DNA from: Pavlovales sp. CCMP2436
Taxonomy: Eukaryota > Haptophyta > Pavlovophyceae > Pavlovales
NCBI GenBank assembly: GCA_026770615.1
Contig: MU631376.1
Location: forward strand, 81,271-92,380
Length of the DNA stretch: 11,110 nucleotides
Direction of reading: 5' to 3'
A program made the translations under genes and the position numbers. Shown piece by piece: positions 1 through 9,300 of this stretch. The notes beneath the pieces are model-generated. The model ran no database searches. It worked only from the letters and a program-made list of their open reading frames with translations, and was not told the DNA's origin. Each line of letters opens with the position of its first letter. Position 1 is the first letter of the stretch.

Positions 1-351
1 AACTGATTCGTCGCGATCGGCGGGGCGGTCTCCTTGCGGCGCAAGCGCCTGTTCTGGAAGTAGATGCGCACCTGGAGCACGCGGGGGAGGGAAGAGACAT
101 AGCCGAGGCGCAGGTGAGCGGGCGCGCAGGTCAGCGAGTGGAGAGAGGGGTTGTCACTCTGCGTGTCACCCCGCGCGGCGCACCTGCTTGGTCGTGAGGC
201 CAAGGGAGGTCGCAACCAACTCCAGAGTCTCCGGCAGCGGCGAGCGGCACTTTGCGAAGATGCGCTCGAGCGCGTACTTCTGCGCCGATGTCGGGCGCCA
301 GCGCATCTTCGGTAGTTGCGTCGGCAAATTTCTGAAGATTTTGAAATCCAT
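1..351 (-). CDS. Homeobox transcription factor, homeodomain region, two exons, 3' end cut by window
   Basis: Predicted sequence-specific DNA-binding nuclear protein. Exon 1 is 351..184 (56 codons from ATG), the intron is 183..72 (112 bp, CAG|GTGCGC to CTCCAG|GTG, phase 0), and exon 2 is 71..1, open to the edge. A full 60-residue homeodomain begins near residue 13: Arg at position 5 (MRWRP), helix 1 ALERIF with L16 and F20, helix 2 PETLELVATSLG, and recognition helix VRIYFQNRRLRRKE with Q50, N51, R52 and R53. F20 to N51 is 31 residues, so there is no TALE-type insertion. Position 48, almost always Trp, is Tyr. The intron falls between homeodomain positions 44 and 45. ATG 351 is the first in-frame ATG after the stop at 420..418, but an upstream coding exon cannot be excluded. 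Class within the superfamily is undetermined. Confidence 0.88.
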
Positions 352-362
352 TAAATGTTTAA

Positions 363-500
363 AGTTTGCCCTTGGTTTTTGAGTGCATGCGTATGTACAG
401 TGAGTGCATGCGTTAACTCAATCTTCGTGCGTGCGTTTGCCCTTGGGTTTTGAGTGCACATCTTGCCTTTGGTTTTATCTGAGTTTTTTTTGAGTGCCCC
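363..500. repeat. Degenerate tandem copies upstream of the homeobox start
   Basis: The motif TTTGCCCTTGG-TTTTGAGTGC occurs at about 364-386 and 436-458, with a weaker form at 463-495. GAGTGCATGCG is also repeated at 381-391 and 402-412. The array lies just upstream of the homeobox ATG (gene on the minus strand), so it may be duplicated 5' UTR or promoter. No TATA box is obvious. Confidence 0.55.
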
Positions 501-980
501 TTATTTTGCATGAGTTATTCTTTAATTTTTCATCGAAATGATTGAAGAAATAAAAAATATGGATTATAGAACCCTAAGTTAGTTTGAGTGCTGGTTTGAG
601 CACTTTGAGTGCTGGTTTAATGAAAAGTTTTAATTATGGTTTAAAAAAACCCAAGCGCAACGACCCCAGCAATCGCGTGGGGCACCTAGTCGCCGACGGA
701 CCCGAATCACAAACCGGGCAAATTAAAATGATCTGGGTGCTGATCCTCCGTAAACAACTTTTGAAGGGCAGCTTTCAAACAGCCAGTTTTCAGACATATG
801 TAACAGTGAGCTCTAATTCCGAGTGATATGAGCTCTAACCGAGAAGCTCATCGAGTGAGTGGTCGCTAACTCTATTTGGGGCGCCGAAAATCTGAAATAG
901 TGATCGCAGGGCTCACTCGTGGACCAGGGAGGCCCAGCGGCCAAGTGAGCTCTGTCAGCCATTGAGAGAGCAGGGATGCA

Positions 981-1042
981 CCAGCCACATGAGAATTCTT
1001 TACTAAGACCTAAAAATATTTAAAATACGCGCATGTGGCTGG
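981..1042. repeat. Inverted repeat, 11-bp perfect arms, 40-bp loop
   Basis: CCAGCCACATG at 981-991 is the exact reverse complement of CATGTGGCTGG at 1032-1042. The loop is AT-rich. It could be a foldback remnant or a cruciform; no function is evident. Confidence 0.6.
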
Positions 1043-1126
1043 AACCTAAAGTCCTAAACAATGAAATTTCAATGATCTCTCTGACGTGCCGAGCGATCTG
1101 CGGAGTAGTACCAGAAGTGATCGTAT

Positions 1127-1296
1127 TACAGGGGATATCGGGCAATAAAATGCCGTACATTTAATAAGCTGAGCCTCGTTTTTTGCATCGTTTGTATGTA
1201 ATTCAAGCAAATTTAAGCATTGTTTGCATGTAATTTGCTGAGAAGCTCAGCCTCAAGCTCAAAATTCGCCCTTCTTATTGCCCGCGATCCCCTGTA
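1127..1296. mobile_element. MITE-like element with 22-bp terminal inverted repeats and TA ends
   Basis: The left end (1127-1148, starting TACAGGGGAT and ending CGGGCAATAA) matches the reverse complement of the right end (1275-1296) at 20 of 22 positions. The outermost TA on both sides fits a TA target duplication, as in Tc1/mariner-type nonautonomous elements. The inside is about 125 bp, has no ORF, and contains a second, weaker inverted pair (AAGCTGAGCCT near 1166 and AGCTCAGC near 1243). Family assignment is inference from the end structure only. Confidence 0.7.
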
Positions 1297-1451
1297 GATT
1301 CAGTATATTACAATTGCAGATAGTCCATACTCAGAAAGCGCCGATTGCTGCGCTAGGGGCTGAGTGCCTCCTCCCACTTGAGCGGATAATATCATGAGGC
1401 CACCACCCCACACGCCTAACGGCATATGATGCTGGAGTGTGTGCAAGAGGA

Positions 1452-1500
1452 AATCAAATCAAATCAAATAAAATAAAATAAAATCAAATCAAACATTAAA
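1452..1500. repeat. Pentanucleotide microsatellite (AAATC/AAATA)
   Basis: Runs of AAATC, then AAATA, then AAATC again, followed by two ACATTAA repeats. Confidence 0.85.
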
Positions 1501-1535
1501 CATTAAACAATCAAATTAATTGAATATTAAGCACT

Positions 1536-1570
1536 CAGAGCTCACTCGGCGGCCGAGTGAGATGAGCTCT
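1536..1570. repeat. Imperfect palindrome with CTCACTCGG / CCGAGTGAG arms
   Basis: The perfect inner stem is 1541-1561 (9-bp arms, 3-bp loop CGG). Outer arms CAGAGCTC and GAGCTCTG pair around it with a short unpaired ATGA on one side. The same GAGTGAGCTC sequence recurs at 1651-1660 and near 940-950. Confidence 0.65.
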
Positions 1571-1800
1571 GGGGGTGGAGTCGGTGAGTGAGTGACTGCT
1601 TTCTAACCGTCACATGAGTGGTATGTCACCTGAGTGGTATGTAGGTATCACTCGAGTGAGCTCTATTTCTCACAGGTATGTCTGCATGTTTCCTTTTATT
1701 AAGGATCAGCCCACGGAGAATTAAATGAAAAAGGAAAATAGGCTGATCATGGAGCTTTCAAGCAAAACACTCTATCCTTTTTCGTTTCTCAACTCGAATA

Positions 1801-1868
1801 CAGCCATTTTTCTTTTTCGTTCATTCGGACGGCCCTCGAGGGCCGTTCTTTGAAAAAGATAACGGCTG
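1801..1868. repeat. Foldback with an 18-bp perfect palindrome at its centre
   Basis: ACGGCCCTCGAGGGCCGT at 1829-1846 is a perfect palindrome. Outer arms CAGCCATTTTTCTTTTTC (1801-1818) and GAAAAAGATAACGGCTG (about 1852-1868) pair imperfectly, so the element folds as one hairpin. It ends 80 bp before the ATG at 1949. It may be a miniature foldback transposon or a promoter structure. Confidence 0.6.
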
Positions 1869-1948
1869 AACTCAAATATAATTGAAGATTTCAATTATTT
1901 AAAAATCAGCGGGCGTTACATCAATTCAAACACGCACGCTGGAGCAAG

Positions 1949-2959
1949 ATGACCGCCACCGACGTGATCGACTCGCCACCACTCGCGCTCAGCCCGCTGG
2001 CGTGGGGCGAAGGGGGCAACAAGGAGGAGGGTGCAGCGCTTTCGCTCGTCTTCGGCCCGCCGGGAGGGATCGAGGCCGAGGGCGGCGCGCTGTCGCTCTC
2101 GCTGGGCACGCGCGCTCAGCGCGAGCAGCAGCTCGCAACGAGTGTGCAGGCGGCCATCCGGCTAGGCAGCCTCAGCTTCGCGCTCGCGACGCGGACGGCG
2201 TCCCGATGCCGCCGACTTGCGGCCGACCTTGCGTTGGACCGGGCCGCGCTCGAGCAAGTGCGCGGCCGCGCGGACCTACAGCACAGCGAGCTTCGGCAGC
2301 TGCGAGGCGAACTGCGGTTCGCGCGCGACGAGTCCGAGCGCGATCACGCCTCGCTGCGCGCGCAGCAACAGCAGCAAGAGGTGGCTCTAGAGACCATGGG
2401 CGGCGTCCTCGCCTCCTGCCGCGCTCGCCTACAGGAGTTCCAGCGCCGGCAGCAATTGGCCGGACAAGGCGCGGTCAGTTGCCTTGCAATCTGCATCTGC
2501 GCGGGCGTCATCAGCTCGCCCGTTGTCTCGGCGCCGATGGCCGTGGTCAGCGCACTAGTTCATGTGCTTGCTGGAAAGCGCACGCGCTCGGCGGCGGCGC
2601 TGCTCGCCGCGCTGCGCCTCGCAATATTTGCCTATCTCTTCGTGCGCGTTCGCCGTGGCGCTGCTCGCCTACCGCTCTTCCTGCTTCCCCCTACTCTCGT
2701 CGCGCCGGGAGCTCCGCCGTCCACGCTCTTTGAGCCGCACGGCAGCGCATTTTTCCTGCACGAGCTCCACTTGGCCCTCGCGCAGCTGATCAGCAGCTCA
2801 CGCGCCAGGTGGCCGCTCGACGAGTGGCGCACCTGGCTTTCCGCCGCAGACCCGGTGACCACAGTGGTCGAGGAGGAGCCCGAGGCCCCCTCCGAGCCAG
2901 CCAAGCTCTGTCAAGACGAGGTCGCACAGCCGCATCTGCTGCTACTTGCGGACCAATAA
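1949..2959 (+). CDS. Coiled-coil membrane protein of unknown function, 336 aa
   Basis: A single open frame, GC-rich and GC3-rich against AT-rich flanks. The ATG is in good context (A at -3) and the stop is TAA. The N-terminus (1-55) is Gly/Ala/Ser-rich. Residues about 55-168 are Arg/Glu/Gln/Leu-rich with heptad-like spacing (RAALEQVRGRADLQ, LRQLRGELRFARDESER) and a Gln run at 139-143, suggesting a coiled coil. Hydrophobic segments at about 174-208 (CLAICICAGVISS) and 216-234 (LLAALRLAIFAYLFVRVRR) suggest one hairpin or two membrane spans. A basic patch and Pro-rich loop follow, and the C-terminus is acidic (VVEEEPEAPSEP). No signal peptide is evident. I do not recognise the family. The long open frame in GC-rich DNA could be partly chance, but the composition shift and domain layout favour a real gene. 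Confidence 0.72.
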   Translation: MTATDVIDSPPLALSPLAWGEGGNKEEGAALSLVFGPPGGIEAEGGALSLSLGTRAQREQQLATSVQAAIRLGSLSFALATRTASRCRRLAADLALDRAALEQVRGRADLQHSELRQLRGELRFARDESERDHASLRAQQQQQEVALETMGGVLASCRARLQEFQRRQQLAGQGAVSCLAICICAGVISSPVVSAPMAVVSALVHVLAGKRTRSAAALLAALRLAIFAYLFVRVRRGAARLPLFLLPPTLVAPGAPPSTLFEPHGSAFFLHELHLALAQLISSSRARWPLDEWRTWLSAADPVTTVVEEEPEAPSEPAKLCQDEVAQPHLLLLADQ

Positions 2960-3353
2960 TTTTGAGGACGTTCCCCTGGCGCTGATAGCGACGGTTGGCG
3001 CTGACTGCGACGGTTGTGCGCGCATTCGCTGCAGGATAACGCGGAGATGTATAATTATATAAAGTGTATATACGGTGTACCACTTGATATATCAATTGTC
3101 TACCAGTATCCACTCGCGCGGTCAGCCGCAGCAGCGCTAATAACTTCAGTGTCTTCACCATTTTCTTTGCCCAGAAGTGGCAGCACGAGGATTCACTGAA
3201 TTGTTAAGTAACTTAAAAAACTACTTGACGACTATCTATTAGGTTTGAAAGAACAAAAACTGTTTGTGTAGTTCATCAGATTTGCTACACACAGTTCCAT
3301 CTCAAAAGCACATCAGTGTCATCACCCGGCACGAGCTTTAGACGCTGCATGCG
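2960..3353. other. Gap between convergent genes
   Basis: Between the TAA of the plus-strand gene and the TGA of the minus-strand gene. It holds a 19-bp tandem pair (2979-2997 and 2998-3016, GCGCTGA--GCGACGGTTG) and a hairpin at 3260-3294 (CTGTTTGTGTAG paired with CTACACACAG). No clear AATAAA signal is seen on either strand. Nothing here looks coding. Confidence 0.6.
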
Positions 3354-3872
3354 TCAGAGCATCTGCATGCTGGCGGCCTTGCCCCTCCAATTGAGCTCGA
3401 GCTCGACCTCCCCGAGCCCCTGCTGCTCGCTGCCGCTGGCCGTCGGCGTGGCCGTCGGCGTGGCCAACGGCGCGGCCGACGGCGCGGCCGGCTGCCCACT
3501 CTTTCTCGCTTTCCGGCTGCCGTCCACCGCGCCCTCGCCGCCCGCCGCCTCCGCCAACTCCTCCATGGCGAAGGGGGGTGCGGCGGGCGGCAGGGCCTCT
3601 TTGTCGTCGTCGCGGCGCAGCGCCTCGTTCCACTCCGCGCGGATCTGGAAGGCGGCGCGCACGCGCATCGTGGCGTAGCAAGCCGCGAGGAGCAGCAGCA
3701 GCCCGCCGAAGAGGGGCGAGCGCCACAGGTCCTCAGACGGGAAGCGGCACACGCCGATGTTGCAGCTGGGGGCGGCCTCGGCGAGGGGCTCGACCGAGAG
3801 CTCTGCGATGCCCGCGAAGCTGCAGGAGGCACCCTCTCCCTTGGTGCTCGCGTAGAGCGAGAAGACCCACGC
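3354..3872 (-). CDS. GH17-X8 gene terminal exon: end of X8 domain 2, transmembrane helix, cytoplasmic tail
   Basis: Acceptor CACTTTCAG|GCG, phase 0; 172 codons, TGA at 3356..3354. AWVFSLYASTKGEGASC then SFAG and SCNIGVC close X8 domain 2. SPLFGGLLLLLAACYATM is a transmembrane helix followed by Arg (MRVR), fitting type I topology with a cytoplasmic C-terminus. The tail is acidic, then basic (SRKARKSG), then has Ala/Pro/Thr repeats (PLATPTATPTA). Plant GH17-X8 proteins are usually GPI-anchored or soluble, so a true helix plus tail is unusual. Confidence 0.8.
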   Translation of the reverse strand, partial: AWVFSLYASTKGEGASCSFAGIAELSVEPLAEAAPSCNIGVCRFPSEDLWRSPLFGGLLLLLAACYATMRVRAAFQIRAEWNEALRRDDDKEALPPAAPPFAMEELAEAAGGEGAVDGSRKARKSGQPAAPSAAPLATPTATPTASGSEQQGLGEVELELNWRGKAASMQML

Positions 3873-4315
3873 CTGAAAGTGAGAAGTAGTTTCAGTGGTA
3901 GTCACGCAGCACAGGCGCAGCTGAAGACCTGCTGGAACGTTGGATTCACTTGCAAAAGTGACGTCGCTATGAACCGACGACGATGAGAAGACTTGAGCGA
4001 AATATATATATAATAATAAGAACCAGAATCTGGATGTGATCGAGAATCAGAATCAGAACCAGTACTAAACAGAATCAGAATCAGAATCAGTTCTAAATAA
4101 GATTAGGAACGAGTTATACGAATAAGTTTGAACTAAGAATAAGAATAAGTTCGAAATAATAATAAGAATATGTTCTAACTAAAAGATTCAGTTCTACCGC
4201 TCTTTCGCGGAGCGACGCGCTGGCGCAGAGCGTGCGCACCGCCGTACAGTCGACGCCGCCCTCAGAACAGGCCCTGCACACACACACACACACACACGGA
4301 GAGGGGGGGGGGTTG

Positions 4316-4349
<34 letters not shown>

Positions 4350-6276
4350 TAGCAGCAACACACACACACACACACACATACGCACACGCGCGCGCACATA
4401 CACGCGCACGCGCACGCACACGCACATGCGCACACACGCACGCGCACACGCGCGCGCACACAAACACGCACACACGCGCGCACACACGCGCGCACACACA
4501 CGCGCACACGCTCACACGCACACACACGCACACGCGCACACGCGCACACGCGCACACGCGCACACGCGCACACGCGCACACGCGCACACGCGCACACGCG
4601 CGCGCACACGCGCGCGCACACACACGCACGCACGCACACACACACGCACACACGCGCACGCGCGCGCACACACACACGCACACACACACACACACACACA
4701 CGCGCACACTCACGCACGCACACGCACATGCACACGCACACGTGCACACACACGCACACCAGTTGATTGCGCGCGTCATTTCGAGCTGCGAGGCGTGTTC
4801 CTTCGGCCTGCAGGAACCGGAAGCGCTGGACGCGAGCGGTCTTGGCTCGCACAGCGGCCCGGCAGAGAAGGAGCGTAGCTTACCGCTGGGCTGACCTATA
4901 ACAAGAATAGCAATCATTAGAGTTGAGCAGGGGTTTAGAGGGGATTGGGTTTAACAATGAAGGAGCGCAGCTTGCCGCTGGGCTGACCTGCAATAAGAAT
5001 AACAATAATCAGAGTTAGCGATAGCGTTGCCGTTCGTCTTGGTTTTCGCGCGGCTTTGGCCGCTGAGTCCAGATCAGTTCATCCGGATAGAAATTAGTAG
5101 TCGTGGACAAGGTACTTCCTATTTGTTATCGACAACAACAACCACCACAACAACCACAATGATAATCATCATCATCATCCTCATCATCATCATCATCAAC
5201 AACAATATCACCACCACCACAAAGACCATCACCACTACAACAACAATGAGAAGAACAACAACAACAACAACCAAAATTTTCTTTCTTTCAGTACCACAGT
5301 CCGCCGCGACGAGGCAAGCGTCGCCCGCCGCGCCGTGCCCGCGCGTGGCGGAGGGTGGCGCGGACGGCGCCGAGTCCTCGCACACGCCCAGCGGGCAGGC
5401 ACCCAGCTCGAGGCCCGGGGGCACGGCCGGCCCCCACGCGAAGGTGCCACGAAAGTCGCACGCGTGCGCGCCGTGCTCACGTGCGTAGCTCGTGGCCGCC
5501 CAGAGCACCCTTTTTAAAATATTTAATATGTTTATGTTTGGTTTATTTTGGGTATAGTATTTTTGTTGGTGTTGTTGTTTTTGTTAATGTAGCCTCGTTA
5601 TGAGTAAGTATTGTTGAAATCGTTGTTAGTAGGACTAGCAATAGTAGTATTAATGTTAATGATGATAAACATAATAAGAGAAGCAATCATAGTACGAGTG
5701 TTAATTGCGATGGTAGTTTCTTTTCTGAGTGTTCATGATGATAGTAGTAGCATTCCTTTCTCAGTACTTTAATCCGTAATAATAGTACTCATAATTTAAT
5801 AATATTACAATAGGAATAACAGTATTGTGCTTTTCCCAGTTAGAGTAGTAGCATTCCTTTCTTAGTAGTCAAGAAAGGAAAAGAAAAGAAAAGAGTATGG
5901 TGCGAGCACGAATGTGTAACAACTCGTGACGGCAGACTAATTCGAATTCGGACTGGGCCGAATCCGGGCAACTGCCAAAACAAAGGCAATTGCAAACAAT
6001 AAAGAGTACTATTATTCACTTCTTAACAATATACTACTCAATGATTAGTTCCTATTACTGCGGCTCAAAGTACTCCTTTTCTCGCGCGGATTAGTACTCA
6101 ACGATCTAAGTTTTTCGGTGGTGGTCATGCAGCTCAGGCGCAGCTGAATGAAGACCTGCTGGAACGGCGGATTCACTTGCGAAAGTGACGTCGTTATGAA
6201 CCGACGTTGATGAGAGGACTCACGCGGAATAAATTATTTAATATCACCAAAGTTGTAAAAAAAAATTTAACACCAC

Positions 6277-6310
<34 letters not shown>

Positions 6311-9300
6311 GTAGTAGTATCACCTCGCACGGAGTGATGCGGCGGCGCAGCCACCCACCTCCCCCTCCGACGGAGCAGGGGCCAACACCGCGCAGTCCAC
6401 GCCGCCGCCGCCGCCACTGCCGCCTGCGCTGCTGCTGCCCGTCTCAGGATGGGACTCCCTGAGTCCTCTCTCCGCGCCAACGGACGGAAGGACCCCCGCA
6501 GGCGCGCAGAGCCTAATACCATAAAATAAATGTTTGTCAGTGGTGGGCCTTCAGCGCATGGGCGCAGCTGGAGGTACCTGCGGGCACGGTGGGTTCACTC
6601 CTCAGAGTGACGCCGTTATGAATCGACGTCGATGAGAGGTCGAACGAGCGGAATAAATCACAAATAAAATTTAATTAGGAGAAAACAATCTACTGTACTG
6701 CAAAACAATACAAAATTATGTGCTGTATTCATGTAGGAGGTTTTGGCTGGCGGTATGACAAATCAAGCTGATCTTAGCGCACAATGCAGTATACAATACA
6801 AAAGAATACAATACTACATATTGTACCCAGTACAATACAATTCAAAACGACACTACACTACACTACAGTACAATACAATTCACTACTTACAACCCTGACC
6901 AGTAACGTTGGGTGCATTGGGTACACACTACGTATGTAGGCCTTCCCGATGTCCCCGCCGGCTAAAAAGTTAGAGCTTAGTTGCCTGGGACCTGGGGCAC
7001 ATTTGGCTAGCTGACAAGCGCCCACTAAGAACAAAAATGAGTGCTCACGTAAAAAAAAAAAAAAAAGTGGTACTATCCTATCACACCACCCTTGAGCGAG
7101 CGTTGCCGTTGGCTTTGGCTTTCGCGCGGGCCACTGATTCCGGATCAGTTAATCCGGACAGGAATGAGTAGTCTTACACAAGATAATACTTATTTGTTGT
7201 CGAAAACAAAAAAAGTACTATCTGTCACATACCACACCAGCGCAAGCGTTCAGACCAGCACAACTTCCAGGACAGTCAGACTCCAGCTTGAATCAATATC
7301 AGTAACATTTAGACCATACAAAAAAAAAAAAAAGGCATACCACCCCAGCGCGCTCGCCAAGTCATAAATACATACACAAAATGGTACTATCCCATATATC
7401 CGTGCGGTCTGCAAAGGTCCCTTGATCCGAGTGTTTCTCAGCGCTTGGGTCCGGTAGAGACCTGTCAGGGGACGAAAGTATTTCTAGATATTTGCGCATA
7501 CCACCCCAGCGCGCTCGCCAAGTCCATCTCCGTCGCGTTGGGCGCGGGCAGGCAGAAGGAGGAGTGCTGCTCGAAGCAGGCCTGCCTGAGCGCGAGACCT
7601 GCCAAATGAGTAAAATAACGACAGGAATGATTTAATTCTCACGAGTATAGGAATCATCATAATCATGATTATGATTGTAATTCGAATTCGAATTGGAACG
7701 ATGAGTAGAGCCGCACCATTTTGCCGTTACACCCGCACGAGTATGGGAACAATAACAACGACTATTCTAGCTGTGATTCGCATTCGAGTTGGAATGATGA
7801 GTATTAGATTTAAATCTTCGAAAGCCGTGCGCATTCAATTTAATATTAAATACTAGATATTTTCGAAAGTATTAGAATAAATTTAATCAAAAGCCCTACT
7901 AGTGGCCTTTGCCAACAAGCCCGCGTCGGCAGCCTTCGCATCATCCGGGTGTAACGTTTATACAATGACTACTATTATTGTTGTGATTCGAATTGGATTA
8001 ATAATAATAAGAATATAATAATAATTACTATTATTATAATTATTGTTGTGTTTTGAATTTGAATTTGAATTTGAATTTGAATTTGAATAATAATAATAAT
8101 AATAGTCATTATTATTATTATTATTATTGTTGTGTTTTGAATTTGTACCAGTAGCCTTTGCCAACAAGCCCGCGTCGGCAGCCTTCGCATCTCTCGCCTG
8201 CGCGTCCCTGCTCCCCCTGCCCACCACCTGCACACACTCCGACGAGGCGCCTTATAGGAGGAGGAGGAGTAGGAGGAGGAAGAAGCAGTTCACAGTAGCA
8301 GTAGTATTAGAAGTAGTATAAGAAGTGGAAGAAGTATTAGTAGAAGTATTGGTAGAAGTATTGGTAGAAGTATTAGAAGTATTGGTAGAAGTATTGGTAG
8401 AAGTAGTAGAAGTATTGCTGCCTGCACACGAGGAGGCGCCTTATTTAGGAGTAGGAGTAGGGGTGGAGTATTTGCCTTATCATGATTAGTATGATTGTTG
8501 TTATTCTTGTTCTTGGTATTCAGTTTTATGATGATTATGCTTCTGATTATATCAATCAATCAATCAATCTAAATTTAAATACATAAATAAATTTAATAAC
8601 ATATATATGTATATATATATATATGGCCAGTGTCGGGGTCCGATATTTGGGATTTTAAAAATTTACGGACTTCGTACTGAAAATGGGCTTAAATTCAGGT
8701 CCAGGTTTCGGGGCGGGCGCCTATGTGACAGAGGGCGGCGGGGCGTTTGTCACACCGGGCGTCAGAGGGCCTTCTGGCGGGAGATTTGAACTGGGGTTGG
8801 GGCCCCCGGGGGGGCCAACGGGCGGGGGGGGGGCGGGGGGGGGGCCGGACAAGATTCTAGGAATCTCTAGTTTTATGTAGATAAATTACAATTTGGCGTA
8901 ACAACCCGTACTCGTATCGGATTAGCTCATATTTCGCTACTGGTCTGGTATTTTACGGACACTGATACATAATTTTGGTTTTTTTTCTGTAGCTCATATC
9001 AGTACAATGCAGACGTGTATGTCTGAGGGCTGTGGGCGGCGGTCGTACACGAACAAGGTTTGCCATTGGTGCCGCAAACACGCGAACAAAGACAAGGCGT
9101 GCGCGACCGAGGGGTGCAAGCATAAACCGGGCAACTACAAGCACTGCCCGTCGTGCCGGCTGCCGGCCTGCGCCAGGCGCTGCAGCCGCTGCGGTATGGA
9201 GGCCTGGCACACCCAGGCCAGGACGATGTGCTACATCTGCCAATCCTGGTTTAGTCACAGGTTGCGCGGTAAAAAGAAAAGCTTCACGGAATTCGATTAC

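Larger units (their letters stand above)
418..1948. other. Noncoding interval between the homeobox gene and the coiled-coil gene
   Basis: No convincing gene is seen. The stretch is AT-rich, with a GC-richer patch at about 650-760 that has no recognisable product. A loose motif family built on CTCACTCG / CGAGTGAGCTC recurs at about 830-865, 908-950, 1536-1570 and 1600-1665. The MITE-like element, microsatellite and foldbacks inside are listed separately. The two flanking genes diverge from this interval, so it should hold both promoters. Confidence 0.6.

Noticed and set aside
584..826. 80-aa plus frame
   Set aside because: No ATG in good context, no domain, and the frame crosses AT-rich DNA. 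The GC patch inside it remains unexplained.
2002..2733. Long Arg/Ala-rich frame on the plus strand overlapping the 336-aa gene
   Set aside because: Composition (Arg/Ala/Pro) is typical of an off-frame reading of GC-rich coding DNA.
2790..3161. Minus-strand 123-aa frame
   Set aside because: It lies antisense to the coiled-coil gene end and AT-rich spacer, has no domain, and is not linked to any exon.
3316..3832. Frames on both strands over the terminal GH17-X8 exon
   Set aside because: Shadow readings of the real minus-strand exon, which has the X8 cysteines and transmembrane helix.
3889..4004. R copy as a tRNA-derived SINE
   Set aside because: I could not find convincing Pol III A and B boxes on either strand.
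4318..4356. CRISPR-like or coding (AGC)n array
   Set aside because: Simple trinucleotide microsatellite inside an intron; no spacers.
4114..4917. 267-aa minus frame rich in Cys-Val and plus frames rich in Thr-His
   Set aside because: They translate a CA/CG microsatellite. Only the two ends of the minus frame (4760-4895 and 4198-4273) are exons.
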